A DNA stretch of 6,876 nt from CAZEFK01 sp964511405 (GTDB lineage: Bacteria > Pseudomonadota > Alphaproteobacteria > Elsterales > Elsteraceae), in contig CAZEFK010000294.1 of the NCBI GenBank assembly GCA_964511405.1, positions 1 through 6,876 on the forward strand, in the 5' to 3' direction. The notes beneath the pieces are model-generated. The model had not been told where the DNA came from and ran no database searches. It saw nothing but the letters and a program-made list of their open reading frames with translations. The translations under genes were made by a program, and so were the position numbers. The first letter of the stretch is position 1. Every line of letters starts with the position of its first letter. Shown piece by piece: positions 1 through 6,116 of the stretch.

Positions 1-1277
1 GCCGCCGCGCTCGCGGTCGGCGAGACCGGGCCCGACTGCGGCGCGGTCGCGAGCGCGGCGCCGGCGGCCGTGCCGTCCTGGCCCAGGGCCGAGCCGCCGG
101 AGCCGGTCTGCCCGTTGGTGGTCTGGGAACCGCTGTCGCCGCCGAACAGCGAGGCGAAGTCCTTCGACCCGAGCACGGGCGTGATCGGCGCCGTCGGATC
201 GGTCGGCGGGGGTGCGACGGGCAGCGGTGCGTTGGCCGGACCGGGCACGACCGCGGCGGGAGACAGGGCAGCGGCTGCCTGGGGCGCGGCGTGTTGAACC
301 AGGCTGCTGGGCGCCGTGCCCCGGGCCGCGGCATCGGCGGCAGCCCGAACGGTCGCCGATGCGTCGGCGGTCGCCGGGTCGGCGCCAAGCGGCGCTGGTC
401 CCTGCGACGTTGCTGGCGCGGTTTGATCGGGCGGTACGGCCTGGGCTGCCGGTTGACGGCTTGCCGATGCTGCCGTCGGCGCGGCCCGCGGCGCCGGGGC
501 GGAGGCGGGCGGCGTTGCCGGCGGCGCGCTGGGTGCGGCCGCAGCCGCTGCCGCACCGATTGCGGACGTGGCCGTGGCTTGGCGGTTCGCGGTCGACGGG
601 GCTGCCGTCGGCGTCGCCGCCGCCCCAGTACCTTGGGCGGCGGTACCCTGGGCCGCAGTATCCGGGGCAGAGGGCGCGGGTGTGGGAGCTGCCGCGAGTG
701 CGGCGCTGGCGGGAGAGGGGGGCGTCGGAGCCGCCGCCGGCGCCGCCGAAGGCGGCGGGGGGGCCGGTGCATGGGCCTCGGCCGGCGCTGCAGCGGCCGT
801 TCGTGCGGATGGCGGTGGCGGATCGGCGGCGGCTGGGCTCGCGTCGTCGGCTGGAGCGGCCGCAGCGACCACGGTCGCCGCAGCGCCGGGCGCGGTGCCG
901 CCTGAGGGCTGCGCCGGCACGGCCTTGGCCGGGGCTGCACCCGGCGCGCCATCCCCTGCGGCCTTCCTTGGAGCCTCCTGGGGTGGGCTCGGCGTCGCGG
1001 TTCCGGCAGCCGCGACGGCAACCGCTGCCGCCGTCGGATCGGCGGGCGCCGACCCGTCGGCCGTCGCGTCGTCGCCGGTTGTGCCGGACGCATCGGTGGC
1101 CGCGGCCGGCGTCGCATCGCGTTTTGTGCCAGTCGGCGGCGTGGCCGGCCGCGGTGCTGCCGCTGCCTGTCCTGGCGCGTTCAGAAGCTGTGAAAACAGA
1201 TCGCCGGCGCCGGCACTGGCCTGCTGCGGCGCGGCAGGCGGGACAGGCGGTGGGCTGGCGATCGCACTGATGGTCAT
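1..1277 (-). CDS. FliK-like flagellar hook-length control protein, N-terminal part (runs off the left edge)
   Basis: The minus strand is open from an ATG at 1277 to the window edge: I read every codon and found no stop in 425. The protein begins MTISAIASPPPV, has a short conserved-looking segment GDLFSQLLNA near residues 26-35, and is then almost entirely Ala, Pro, Thr, Ser, Gln, Gly and Asp, with a tandem TAAQG repeat and a second segment SKDFASLFGG near residues 366-375. A short N-terminal helix followed by a long disordered Ala/Pro/Gln-rich region is typical of FliK, the secreted ruler that sets hook length and switches export specificity. The diagnostic C-terminal hook-length domain would lie beyond the edge, so the name is inferred from composition, flagellar context and the sigma-54 promoter 37 bp upstream. 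No clear Shine-Dalgarno precedes the ATG. Another secreted low-complexity protein is possible. Confidence 0.6.
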   Translation of the reverse strand, partial: MTISAIASPPPVPPAAPQQASAGAGDLFSQLLNAPGQAAAAPRPATPPTGTKRDATPAAATDASGTTGDDATADGSAPADPTAAAVAVAAAGTATPSPPQEAPRKAAGDGAPGAAPAKAVPAQPSGGTAPGAAATVVAAAAPADDASPAAADPPPPSARTAAAAPAEAHAPAPPPPSAAPAAAPTPPSPASAALAAAPTPAPSAPDTAAQGTAAQGTGAAATPTAAPSTANRQATATSAIGAAAAAAAPSAPPATPPASAPAPRAAPTAASASRQPAAQAVPPDQTAPATSQGPAPLGADPATADASATVRAAADAAARGTAPSSLVQHAAPQAAAALSPAAVVPGPANAPLPVAPPPTDPTAPITPVLGSKDFASLFGGDSGSQTTNGQTGSGGSALGQDGTAAGAALATAPQSGPVSPTASAA

Positions 1278-1313
1278 GAGACTTTGGGTTCCGGTTCGGT
1301 CGCAGCGCCCTCA

Positions 1314-1329
1314 TGCACGCAGTGGGCCA
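1314..1329 (-). promoter_or_regulatory. Sigma-54 (-24/-12) promoter for the FliK-like gene
   Basis: Reading the minus strand from 1329 to 1314 gives TGGCCCACTGCGTGCA. It has the invariant GG and GC separated by exactly 10 bases, TGGC at -24 and TGCA at -12, against the consensus TGGCACGNNNNTTGCA. Transcription would start near 1303, giving a leader of about 26 nt before the ATG at 1277. Middle and late flagellar genes of many Alphaproteobacteria are sigma-54 dependent, which fits the gene call. Confidence 0.65.
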
Positions 1330-1331
1330 AT

Positions 1332-1349
1332 CCGGAAAATCCTATCCGG
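1332..1349. repeat. Short dyad next to the sigma-54 promoter
   Basis: CCGGA (1332-1336) and TCCGG (1345-1349) form a 5-bp inverted repeat with an 8-base spacer. It begins 3 bp upstream of the -24 element of the FliK-like gene promoter. It could be an operator for a regulator, but sigma-54 activators usually bind farther upstream and a 5-bp dyad can arise by chance in GC-rich DNA. Confidence 0.25.
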
Positions 1350-1601
1350 CCAAGATATTACGGGAATTTCGTGAGGCACCGGCCGCGCTCGGGATCGGCG
1401 CCACCGGGCAGGTTTTGCTGGACCCGGCAGTCTTTGCCCAGCCGTGGGCTGCGCGGCTCCGGGCGCCCTGGACCCAGTCGGACCCCGCTTGATTTTAAGG
1501 ACTCCCGGCCAATCTTCTGTGGTACTCTGTTAGGTGGAATCGACGGCGATGGCCCGTTTGTCTGATCAACGGCCGGCGCCGGTCTTAAAAGGAGACGGTG
1601 C

Positions 1602-1991
1602 ATGACAATCGCGGCATCCGCAGCCGTGGCGGTGGGTGTGCTGGCGACGGCGCCGAACGCGGGCGCGGCGGACAGCGTCAATGCTGCGAACGGCGTGACC
1701 GGATCGCCGGGCACGGCCGGTTCGGCGGCGGACAGCGGTGCGGCGTCTTCGCCTGCAGCCGCATCTGCCGGACCGTCGTCCTCCGGGCCCGGCAAGGCCA
1801 GCGGCAGCGCGATCGCGGTGTCGAGCGGTCTGCCGGCGACCTTTGCGCTCGGGCAGATCGGCACCGGGACGTTCGTGGCGGTGGTTCAGAAGGCGTCCAA
1901 CCAGATCCTCTACACGATCCCGTCCGGGTACCTGAACGATCTGGCGAACGCGGGTTACCTCTCCCACACGGGATATGATCTGCGGACGTGA
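1602..1991 (+). CDS. Small Ala/Ser/Gly-rich protein with a FlaG-like C-terminal segment
   Basis: This is a 129-residue protein. Residues 1-75 are low complexity (Ala, Ser, Gly, Thr, Pro). The C-terminal third is more ordered: residues 91-115 read as a beta strand, a turn and IPSGYLNDLA. That arrangement (a hydrophobic strand, an isoleucine strand ending in Ile-Pro, then an amphipathic helix) resembles the core of FlaG-family flagellar proteins, in which a Val-rich strand leads to I-x-x-IP-x-E-x-L. Similarity is by eye only and short. The start is supported by AAAGGAGA six bases upstream of the ATG. The N-terminus is hydrophobic and has an AGA-AD site near residue 23 but no basic residues, so a signal peptide is doubtful. 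It lies 85 bp upstream of the glycosyltransferase and may be co-transcribed with it. A role in the flagellar filament is inference. Confidence 0.6.
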   Translation: MTIAASAAVAVGVLATAPNAGAADSVNAANGVTGSPGTAGSAADSGAASSPAAASAGPSSSGPGKASGSAIAVSSGLPATFALGQIGTGTFVAVVQKASNQILYTIPSGYLNDLANAGYLSHTGYDLRT

Positions 1992-2012
1992 CGGCCGGCC
2001 ATGAGCCGGCCG
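1992..2012 (+). terminator. GC-rich hairpin after the FlaG-like gene
   Basis: CGGCCGGC (1992-1999) pairs perfectly with GCCGGCCG (2005-2012) around a 5-base loop, starting at the base after the stop codon. No T-tract follows on either strand, so it is not a standard intrinsic terminator. It may stabilise the 3' end of the upstream message or act as a partial terminator before the glycosyltransferase. Confidence 0.4.
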
Positions 2013-2076
2013 GTCTGCTGGGGGCAGGAACCGCAGAACGCCCGGGCCATGGCTGCTGCGGTAGGGAGTTTGGTCG

Positions 2077-3906
2077 GTGGGCGGACCGGAGGTGAGCGCC
2101 GGGTCGTGGCAGGCCCGGTTCGATCTGGCCTTTCAACGCCATCTGCAGGGTGATCTGGGCGGTGCGGAGGCGCTGTACCGGACGCTGATCCAGGACCGGC
2201 CGAGCGAGGCGGAGCCGCTGCGCCTGATCGGCCTGATCGCCCTCGAGACCGGCCGGACGGCCGAAGCGGCCGCCTGGATCGACGCGGCGATCCGGCTCGC
2301 ACCCGATCAGGCGGCGAGCCACCGGGCGCGCGGCGACTGCTTTCGCAGCCTCGGCGATTGGGAGCGTGCCATCGCGAGCTATCGGCACGCTCTGGCCTTG
2401 GATCCGGGCTTGCCGGGCGTGCATGGCAATCTCGGGATCGCGCTGCGCGAGGCCGACGACCAGTCCGGGGCGCTTGACAGCCTGGCCCGTGGGATCGCCG
2501 AGGATCCGACCGATTTCGGCCTCCGCCTCAACCATTGCATGGCCCATATTCCGTTGTTCTATGACGAGGCGACGGAGATCGGGCGCAGCCGCGCCGCCTA
2601 TGAGGCTGCCCTGGAGGACTTGTCGCGCCTGGTCGCCGGGCTGCCGGTCCCGATGCGGCGCGCGGCTGCGGGGGCGGTCGGGGCGGCGCAGCCGTTCTAC
2701 TTGCCCTACCAGGGCCAGGACGACAGTACGCTCCAGCGCCGCTACGGCGCGCTGGTCGCGGCGCTGGTCGCCGGCGATCCCGCACCACCACTGGCGCAGC
2801 CTCGGCGCCATCCCGGCGGACGTCTCAGGGTCCTGATCGCGTCGGCCTTCTTCCATCGCCATTCGGTATGGTCGGCGATCACCCATGGTTGGCTCGAGCG
2901 CCTGGATCCCGACCGCTTCGAGGTGATCGGACTGGATCTCACCGGTGTCGGCACCAAGCTCGGTGTCACCGCCGGGCGCGCCTGCATTGTGGCGGGGCCG
3001 CGCCCGATCGCGGGATGGCTGGCCGCGATCCGCGACGCCACGCCGGATGTCCTGATCTATCCCGAGATCGGCATGGATCCGATCAGCCTGCAGCTGGCCG
3101 CCCATCGCCTGGCGCCCGTCCAGTGTGCGGCCTGGGGGCATCCGGTTACGACCGGTCTGCCGACCCTGGACTATTATCTGTCGGCGGACCTGCTCGAACC
3201 GCCGGACGGCGACCGTCACTACAGCGAGACGCTGGTGCGCCTCAGCGGGCTTGGCTGCAGCCCCGACCCGGTTGCGCTGCCAGGGGCGCCGAAGGCGCGG
3301 GCCGAGCTCGGGTTGCCCGGCGAAGGGGTGCTCTATTTTTGCGGGCAGACCCTGTTCAAGTACCTGCCCGACTATGACCGCCTGCTGATCGCGATCGCCC
3401 GGGCGGTCCCCGATGCGCGCTTCGTGTTCTTTCACGGGCTTGGCCATCGGGCGCTATCGGGCCGCCTGCTCCGGCGCCTGCATGGCGCCTTCGCCGCGGC
3501 CGGCCTGGATCCCGACCGACATGTGGTCATCCGCGACCGCGTCGACCCGTCCGGCTTTGCGACCTTTCTGGCCGCGTTCGACGTGTTTCTGGACAGTATC
3601 GGCTTCTCCGGTTTCAACACCGCGCTCAGCGCGCTGGCGGCCGGGCTGCCGGTGGTGACCCACGCCGGCCCCTTCATGCGCGGGCGCCTGGCCGCCGGTC
3701 TGCTGTGGCGCATGGGGCTATCGGAACTGGTCGCCGACGATCTCGACGGGTTCGTTGCTCGGGCGGTCGAACTCGGGCGGGATGCGGCGCGGCGGCGGCA
3801 TCTGCGCGACGCCATCAGGCCCCGTCTGGATCGCGTCTATGACGCAGACGCGGCGATCCGGTCATTGGAAAGCTTCCTGCTGCGCGCCCGGGCGGAAGCC
3901 GGCTGA
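2077..3906 (+). CDS. TPR plus GT41-like (OGT/SPINDLY-type) glycosyltransferase, candidate flagellin glycosyltransferase (FlmG-like)
   Basis: The 609-residue protein has about four TPR-like helical repeats (residues 13-148, with ALALDP and RLAP repeat ends), a linker (about 150-245), and a GT-B catalytic region (about 249-605). OGT-family landmarks are visible: FFHRHSVW (258-265) at the place of the catalytic-face histidine motif, VQCAAWGHPVTTGLPTLDYYLSAD (starting at 348), HYSETLVRL (381-389), FCGQTLFK (421-428) with the phosphate-binding Gln/Lys pair, and GFNTALSALAAGLPVVT (512-528). In Caulobacter, FlmG pairs TPRs that bind flagellin with this type of domain to glycosylate flagellin with a nonulosonic acid. 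The same job here is inferred from architecture and neighbours. The GTG start at 2077 has AGGGAG (2063-2068) at good spacing, and the TPR begins soon after it. It ends 8 bp from the convergent formyltransferase gene. Another acceptor protein cannot be excluded. Confidence 0.88.
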   Translation: MGGPEVSAGSWQARFDLAFQRHLQGDLGGAEALYRTLIQDRPSEAEPLRLIGLIALETGRTAEAAAWIDAAIRLAPDQAASHRARGDCFRSLGDWERAIASYRHALALDPGLPGVHGNLGIALREADDQSGALDSLARGIAEDPTDFGLRLNHCMAHIPLFYDEATEIGRSRAAYEAALEDLSRLVAGLPVPMRRAAAGAVGAAQPFYLPYQGQDDSTLQRRYGALVAALVAGDPAPPLAQPRRHPGGRLRVLIASAFFHRHSVWSAITHGWLERLDPDRFEVIGLDLTGVGTKLGVTAGRACIVAGPRPIAGWLAAIRDATPDVLIYPEIGMDPISLQLAAHRLAPVQCAAWGHPVTTGLPTLDYYLSADLLEPPDGDRHYSETLVRLSGLGCSPDPVALPGAPKARAELGLPGEGVLYFCGQTLFKYLPDYDRLLIAIARAVPDARFVFFHGLGHRALSGRLLRRLHGAFAAAGLDPDRHVVIRDRVDPSGFATFLAAFDVFLDSIGFSGFNTALSALAAGLPVVTHAGPFMRGRLAAGLLWRMGLSELVADDLDGFVARAVELGRDAARRRHLRDAIRPRLDRVYDADAAIRSLESFLLRARAEAG

Positions 3907-3914
3907 CTTCGGCG

Positions 3915-4571
3915 CTATACGGCTAGGCGGAACTGCCGGCCGTGGATCTCGACCTGCATGATCGAGGGGTCGCGCTCGCCAAACGCCCGCCACCGTCGCT
4001 CGAACTCGGCGGCATCGATCGATGGTGGGATCTGTCCCATTTCGCGGAACTCGCGGCGCGTGGTCTTGCGACCGCTCCAGCCGCGGCCGATGGCCGGCAG
4101 CGGCCGGCTGAGGTCGGCCAGAGCCGGGGCCAGGCGCCAGAACAACCGGCCCGACGCCGCCGACGCCATGCCTTCGAGCTCGATCACGCCGATGCCCGCC
4201 GGCACCTCGAACTCTTCGACCCCGACAATCGGCCCCTCGTCGACCCGCGCGACCATCTCATGCGCGGTGGCACCGAAGCTCCGCGCGCCGGCATAGACGG
4301 CGAAGCTGGCGCAATGCGACCCGGGATAGTCGGGCGAGGCGGGATGGATGTTGTAGGCCGGGGTCGCCGCCTCGGTGAGCAGGCCGGAGGGCACGATGAC
4401 GTCCGTGCAGAAGGCGATGATCCGCGTGCCCGTCAGACCGCCGGCATAGGCCTCGAGATCGGCGCGGCAACCGGCCTGGCCGATCTCGAGGTCTGGGTTG
4501 CGTCCGCTCAGTACGGACGCCAGCATCGGGCCGATGTCGTCGCCGCACACCAGCAGGATGCGGCCGGTCAT
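3915..4571 (-). CDS. Small formyltransferase (Formyl_trans_N family), probably acting on a sugar or amine
   Basis: The 218-residue protein matches the catalytic core of the 10-formyltetrahydrofolate-dependent transferases (Fmt, PurN, ArnA and sugar N-formyltransferases). NIHPASPDYPGS (74-85) supplies the Asn and His of the triad. GATAHEMVARVDEGPIV (100-116) supplies the conserved Asp at 111 and the usual VDxGPI strand. All three catalytic residues (N74, H76, D111) are present. At 218 residues it is shorter than Fmt (about 310) and lacks Fmt's C-terminal barrel, so it is unlikely to be the housekeeping initiator-tRNA enzyme. The tail (165-218, with GRKTTRREF and a final HGRQFRL) is accessory and not recognised. 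The ATG at 4571 lies 19 bp after the methyltransferase stop with only a weak ribosome binding site, so translational coupling is likely. Substrate unknown; an amino sugar destined for a flagellar or surface glycan is the best guess. Confidence 0.82.
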   Translation of the reverse strand: MTGRILLVCGDDIGPMLASVLSGRNPDLEIGQAGCRADLEAYAGGLTGTRIIAFCTDVIVPSGLLTEAATPAYNIHPASPDYPGSHCASFAVYAGARSFGATAHEMVARVDEGPIVGVEEFEVPAGIGVIELEGMASAASGRLFWRLAPALADLSRPLPAIGRGWSGRKTTRREFREMGQIPPSIDAAEFERRWRAFGERDPSIMQVEIHGRQFRLAV

Positions 4572-4590
4572 GCCCGCGGACCGGTGGGGA

Positions 4591-6018
4591 TCAGGACAGC
4601 GGCCGCTCGAGCGCGCAGATCAGGCCCGCGACATCGGCACCCTCATTCTTGCGGATGACCTCGGCCGTGATCCGGACGACCTTGAGACCGACCGCCGTCG
4701 CAACCTGCTCGACATAGGCTTGCGCGTGGCGGTAGCGGGCCGTCTCGCTGAGCTCGTACTCCTCCAGCCCGTCGCGGGTCTCGACCGAGAACAGGAACAG
4801 GCCGCTGGGCTCCAGGCTGTCATGGACGGCTTGGAACAAGGTTTCGAGCTTGCCGAAATACACCAGGACGTCGGAGGCCTGGATCAGGTCGTATTTCCGC
4901 GGGTCGACGCGCATCTGCTCAACGATCTCGCCGACCTCGAGCTCGCCGTAGATGCCCTTGGCGCGTGCCTTGGCGACCATGTTCGGCGACAGGTCGATCC
5001 CCTTGAGGCGGACGCAGTGCTCGTGCAGCAGCGCGCCCGACAGGCCGGTGCCGCAGCCGAGATCGAGGATGGCGTTGAGCTTGTGGGCCACGCCGTTGGC
5101 CGGCTTGAGAGCGGGGCGCAGGCGCAGCAGCTCGTTGACCAGCAGCGACGGAACGCGGAACTGGAGGTTGGTCAGAAGCGCCGCTTCGTAGTATTCGGCA
5201 TAGGCGTCGAACACTGAGCGCACATATTGGTCGGAGGCGCGATCCGGGCGCTCATGGCTGGCGACAGCCAGCATGTGGCGAATGTACTGGTCGCTCGGGT
5301 CGATCTCCAGGCTGGTCCGGAACGCTGCGGCTGCTTCGGCCCAGTTGCCGGCCAGGAACTGGGCGTTCCCGAGGCAGCGGTAGAGCAGGGCTGTGCGCAC
5401 GCCCCGGTCCACCGTGCGCTGCGCCGTGGCGACGGCGTCGAGCGGGCGCGATGCGAAGATCTGAACGTCGGCGAGGGCGATCGCGTAATGATCGGTCTGC
5501 GGATTGGCCTGATCCAGATTGGTCAGGACCTCGATGGCGGCATCGGTATCGCCGTTGCGCGCCAAGGCGCGGGCGAGCATCTCGAAATAGCCCTGGTTGT
5601 TCGGGTCGAGCTTGATCGCATCAGCATAGCACAGCGATGCCAAGTCGTAGCGGAACACCCGCTCGAGCAGGCGCCCCATCAGCTCGGCGAGGGACGGGTT
5701 CTTGGCATCGAGCTCGACGGCGCGCGATGCGTCGAGCAGCGCTTCCTGGATCTCGCCGACCTGCTCATGAACGATGGCGCGGGCGGACAGCCAGATCGGG
5801 TTGTTGGGCGCGATACCGATCGCTGCGGAGAGCTCAGCCAGCGCCTGGCCATGACGCTGCTGCTGCAGCAGCAGGAGGCCAAGCTCGCCGTGGACGCGGG
5901 CGGGGTCGCTGGCGACCTGGGTGGGGAGCGAGGACAGGCCGAACAGGCCGGGACTGACAGATTTTTGGCCGCTGAAGGTCGGCTCGCTGGGAGACGCCAT
6001 GGGAACCGTTTTGATCAT
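4591..6018 (-). CDS. TPR repeat protein with class I SAM-dependent methyltransferase domain
   Basis: The 475-residue protein has two parts. Residues 40-255 are tandem TPR-like helical pairs ending in typical IAPNN, ELDAKN, KLDPNN and EIDPSD turns. Residues 260-475 are a Rossmann-fold methyltransferase: FDAYAEYYEAAL leads into it, ILDLGCGTGLSG (317-328) is the SAM-binding glycine loop, GIDLS (340-344) carries the acidic residue for the ribose, and YDLIQASDVLVYFG (376-389) is the motif after the acidic strand. The fold is that of small-molecule or glycan methyltransferases, not of the unrelated flagellin lysine methylase FliB. ATG 6018 is preferred to ATG 6000 because AAAGG lies 9 bases upstream of it. 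It sits 98 bp downstream of flaF in the same orientation and 19 bp ahead of the formyltransferase, so both probably form one transcript. Like the convergent glycosyltransferase it carries TPRs, suggesting that both dock on a protein partner. Confidence 0.88.
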   Translation of the reverse strand: MIKTVPMASPSEPTFSGQKSVSPGLFGLSSLPTQVASDPARVHGELGLLLLQQQRHGQALAELSAAIGIAPNNPIWLSARAIVHEQVGEIQEALLDASRAVELDAKNPSLAELMGRLLERVFRYDLASLCYADAIKLDPNNQGYFEMLARALARNGDTDAAIEVLTNLDQANPQTDHYAIALADVQIFASRPLDAVATAQRTVDRGVRTALLYRCLGNAQFLAGNWAEAAAAFRTSLEIDPSDQYIRHMLAVASHERPDRASDQYVRSVFDAYAEYYEAALLTNLQFRVPSLLVNELLRLRPALKPANGVAHKLNAILDLGCGTGLSGALLHEHCVRLKGIDLSPNMVAKARAKGIYGELEVGEIVEQMRVDPRKYDLIQASDVLVYFGKLETLFQAVHDSLEPSGLFLFSVETRDGLEEYELSETARYRHAQAYVEQVATAVGLKVVRITAEVIRKNEGADVAGLICALERPLS

Positions 6019-6034
6019 CGGGACGAGCCTTTCG

Positions 6035-6053
6035 AAAAAGCGCCCTCAGGGCA
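6035..6053 (-). terminator. Weak intrinsic terminator or attenuator ahead of the methyltransferase gene
   Basis: On the minus strand GCCC-TGA-GGGC (plus positions 6042-6052), extended by one G-T pair, is followed after GC by five T residues (6035-6039). The stem is short and the loop has only three bases, so termination would be partial. It lies between flaF and the methyltransferase ribosome binding site. Confidence 0.35.
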
Positions 6054-6069
6054 GCGTTCGGACGCTGCC
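6050..6069. repeat. Perfect 8-bp hairpin in the flaF-methyltransferase spacer
   Basis: GGCAGCGT (6050-6057) and ACGCTGCC (6062-6069) pair perfectly around the 4-base loop TCGG. On the minus-strand transcript it shares bases with the weak terminator stem just downstream, so the two cannot form together. This is the geometry of an anti-terminator/terminator pair. Confidence 0.5.
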
Positions 6070-6090
6070 GTCATGCGGGACGGAGCTCGG

Positions 6091-6112
6091 CCAGCCGGCC
6101 TCAGCCGGCCGG
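6091..6112 (-). repeat. GC-rich hairpin just downstream of flaF
   Basis: On the minus strand CCGGCCGGC pairs with GCCGGCTGG over nine positions, including one G-T pair, around the loop TGAG. It begins four bases after the flaF stop codon and no T-tract follows. It probably protects the 3' end of the flaF message or reduces read-through into the methyltransferase gene. Confidence 0.4.
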
Positions 6113-6116
6113 CCGG

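Larger units (their letters stand above)
1278..1601. other. Divergent intergenic region between the FliK-like gene and the FlaG-like gene
   Basis: This 324-bp stretch separates two divergently oriented genes. On the minus side it holds the sigma-54 promoter and its adjacent dyad. On the plus side the only clear element is the ribosome binding site AAAGGAGA (1588-1595) ahead of the ATG at 1602. It contains AT-richer patches (around 1336-1370 and 1490-1535) that stand out from the GC-rich surroundings, as expected for control DNA. No promoter for the rightward gene could be assigned with confidence, and no RNA gene was recognised. Confidence 0.6.

Noticed and set aside
212..1374. Long plus-strand open frames (212-1270, 291-905, 568-1374) with Arg- or Ala/Gly-rich products
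   Set aside because: They have no ribosome binding site or recognisable motif and lie antisense to the 425-codon minus-strand frame, which has a promoter and FliK-like composition. They reflect the scarcity of stop codons at high GC.
1520..1534. Sigma-54-like TGGTAC box upstream of the FlaG-like gene
   Set aside because: The -24 half is good but the -12 half has GG where GC is required. Another candidate near 1402-1416 has a GG-GC spacing of 9 instead of 10.
1602..1671. Signal peptide on the FlaG-like protein
   Set aside because: There is a hydrophobic stretch and an AGA-AD cleavage-like site, but no Lys or Arg in the N-region, and flagellar secreted proteins normally use the type III export apparatus.
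1678..3447. A 589-residue minus-strand open frame
   Set aside because: It is antisense to the FlaG-like gene and to the glycosyltransferase, whose family motifs are unambiguous. Its product is Arg/Gln/Pro-rich with no domain.
3915..4571. Housekeeping methionyl-tRNA formyltransferase (fmt)
   Set aside because: It is too short (218 residues), lacks the C-terminal tRNA-binding domain, and is not next to def as fmt usually is.
4591..6018. FliB-type flagellin lysine methyltransferase
   Set aside because: The domain is a Rossmann-fold class I methyltransferase with a DLGCGTG loop and TPRs, with no resemblance to FliB. Any flagellin link rests on context only.
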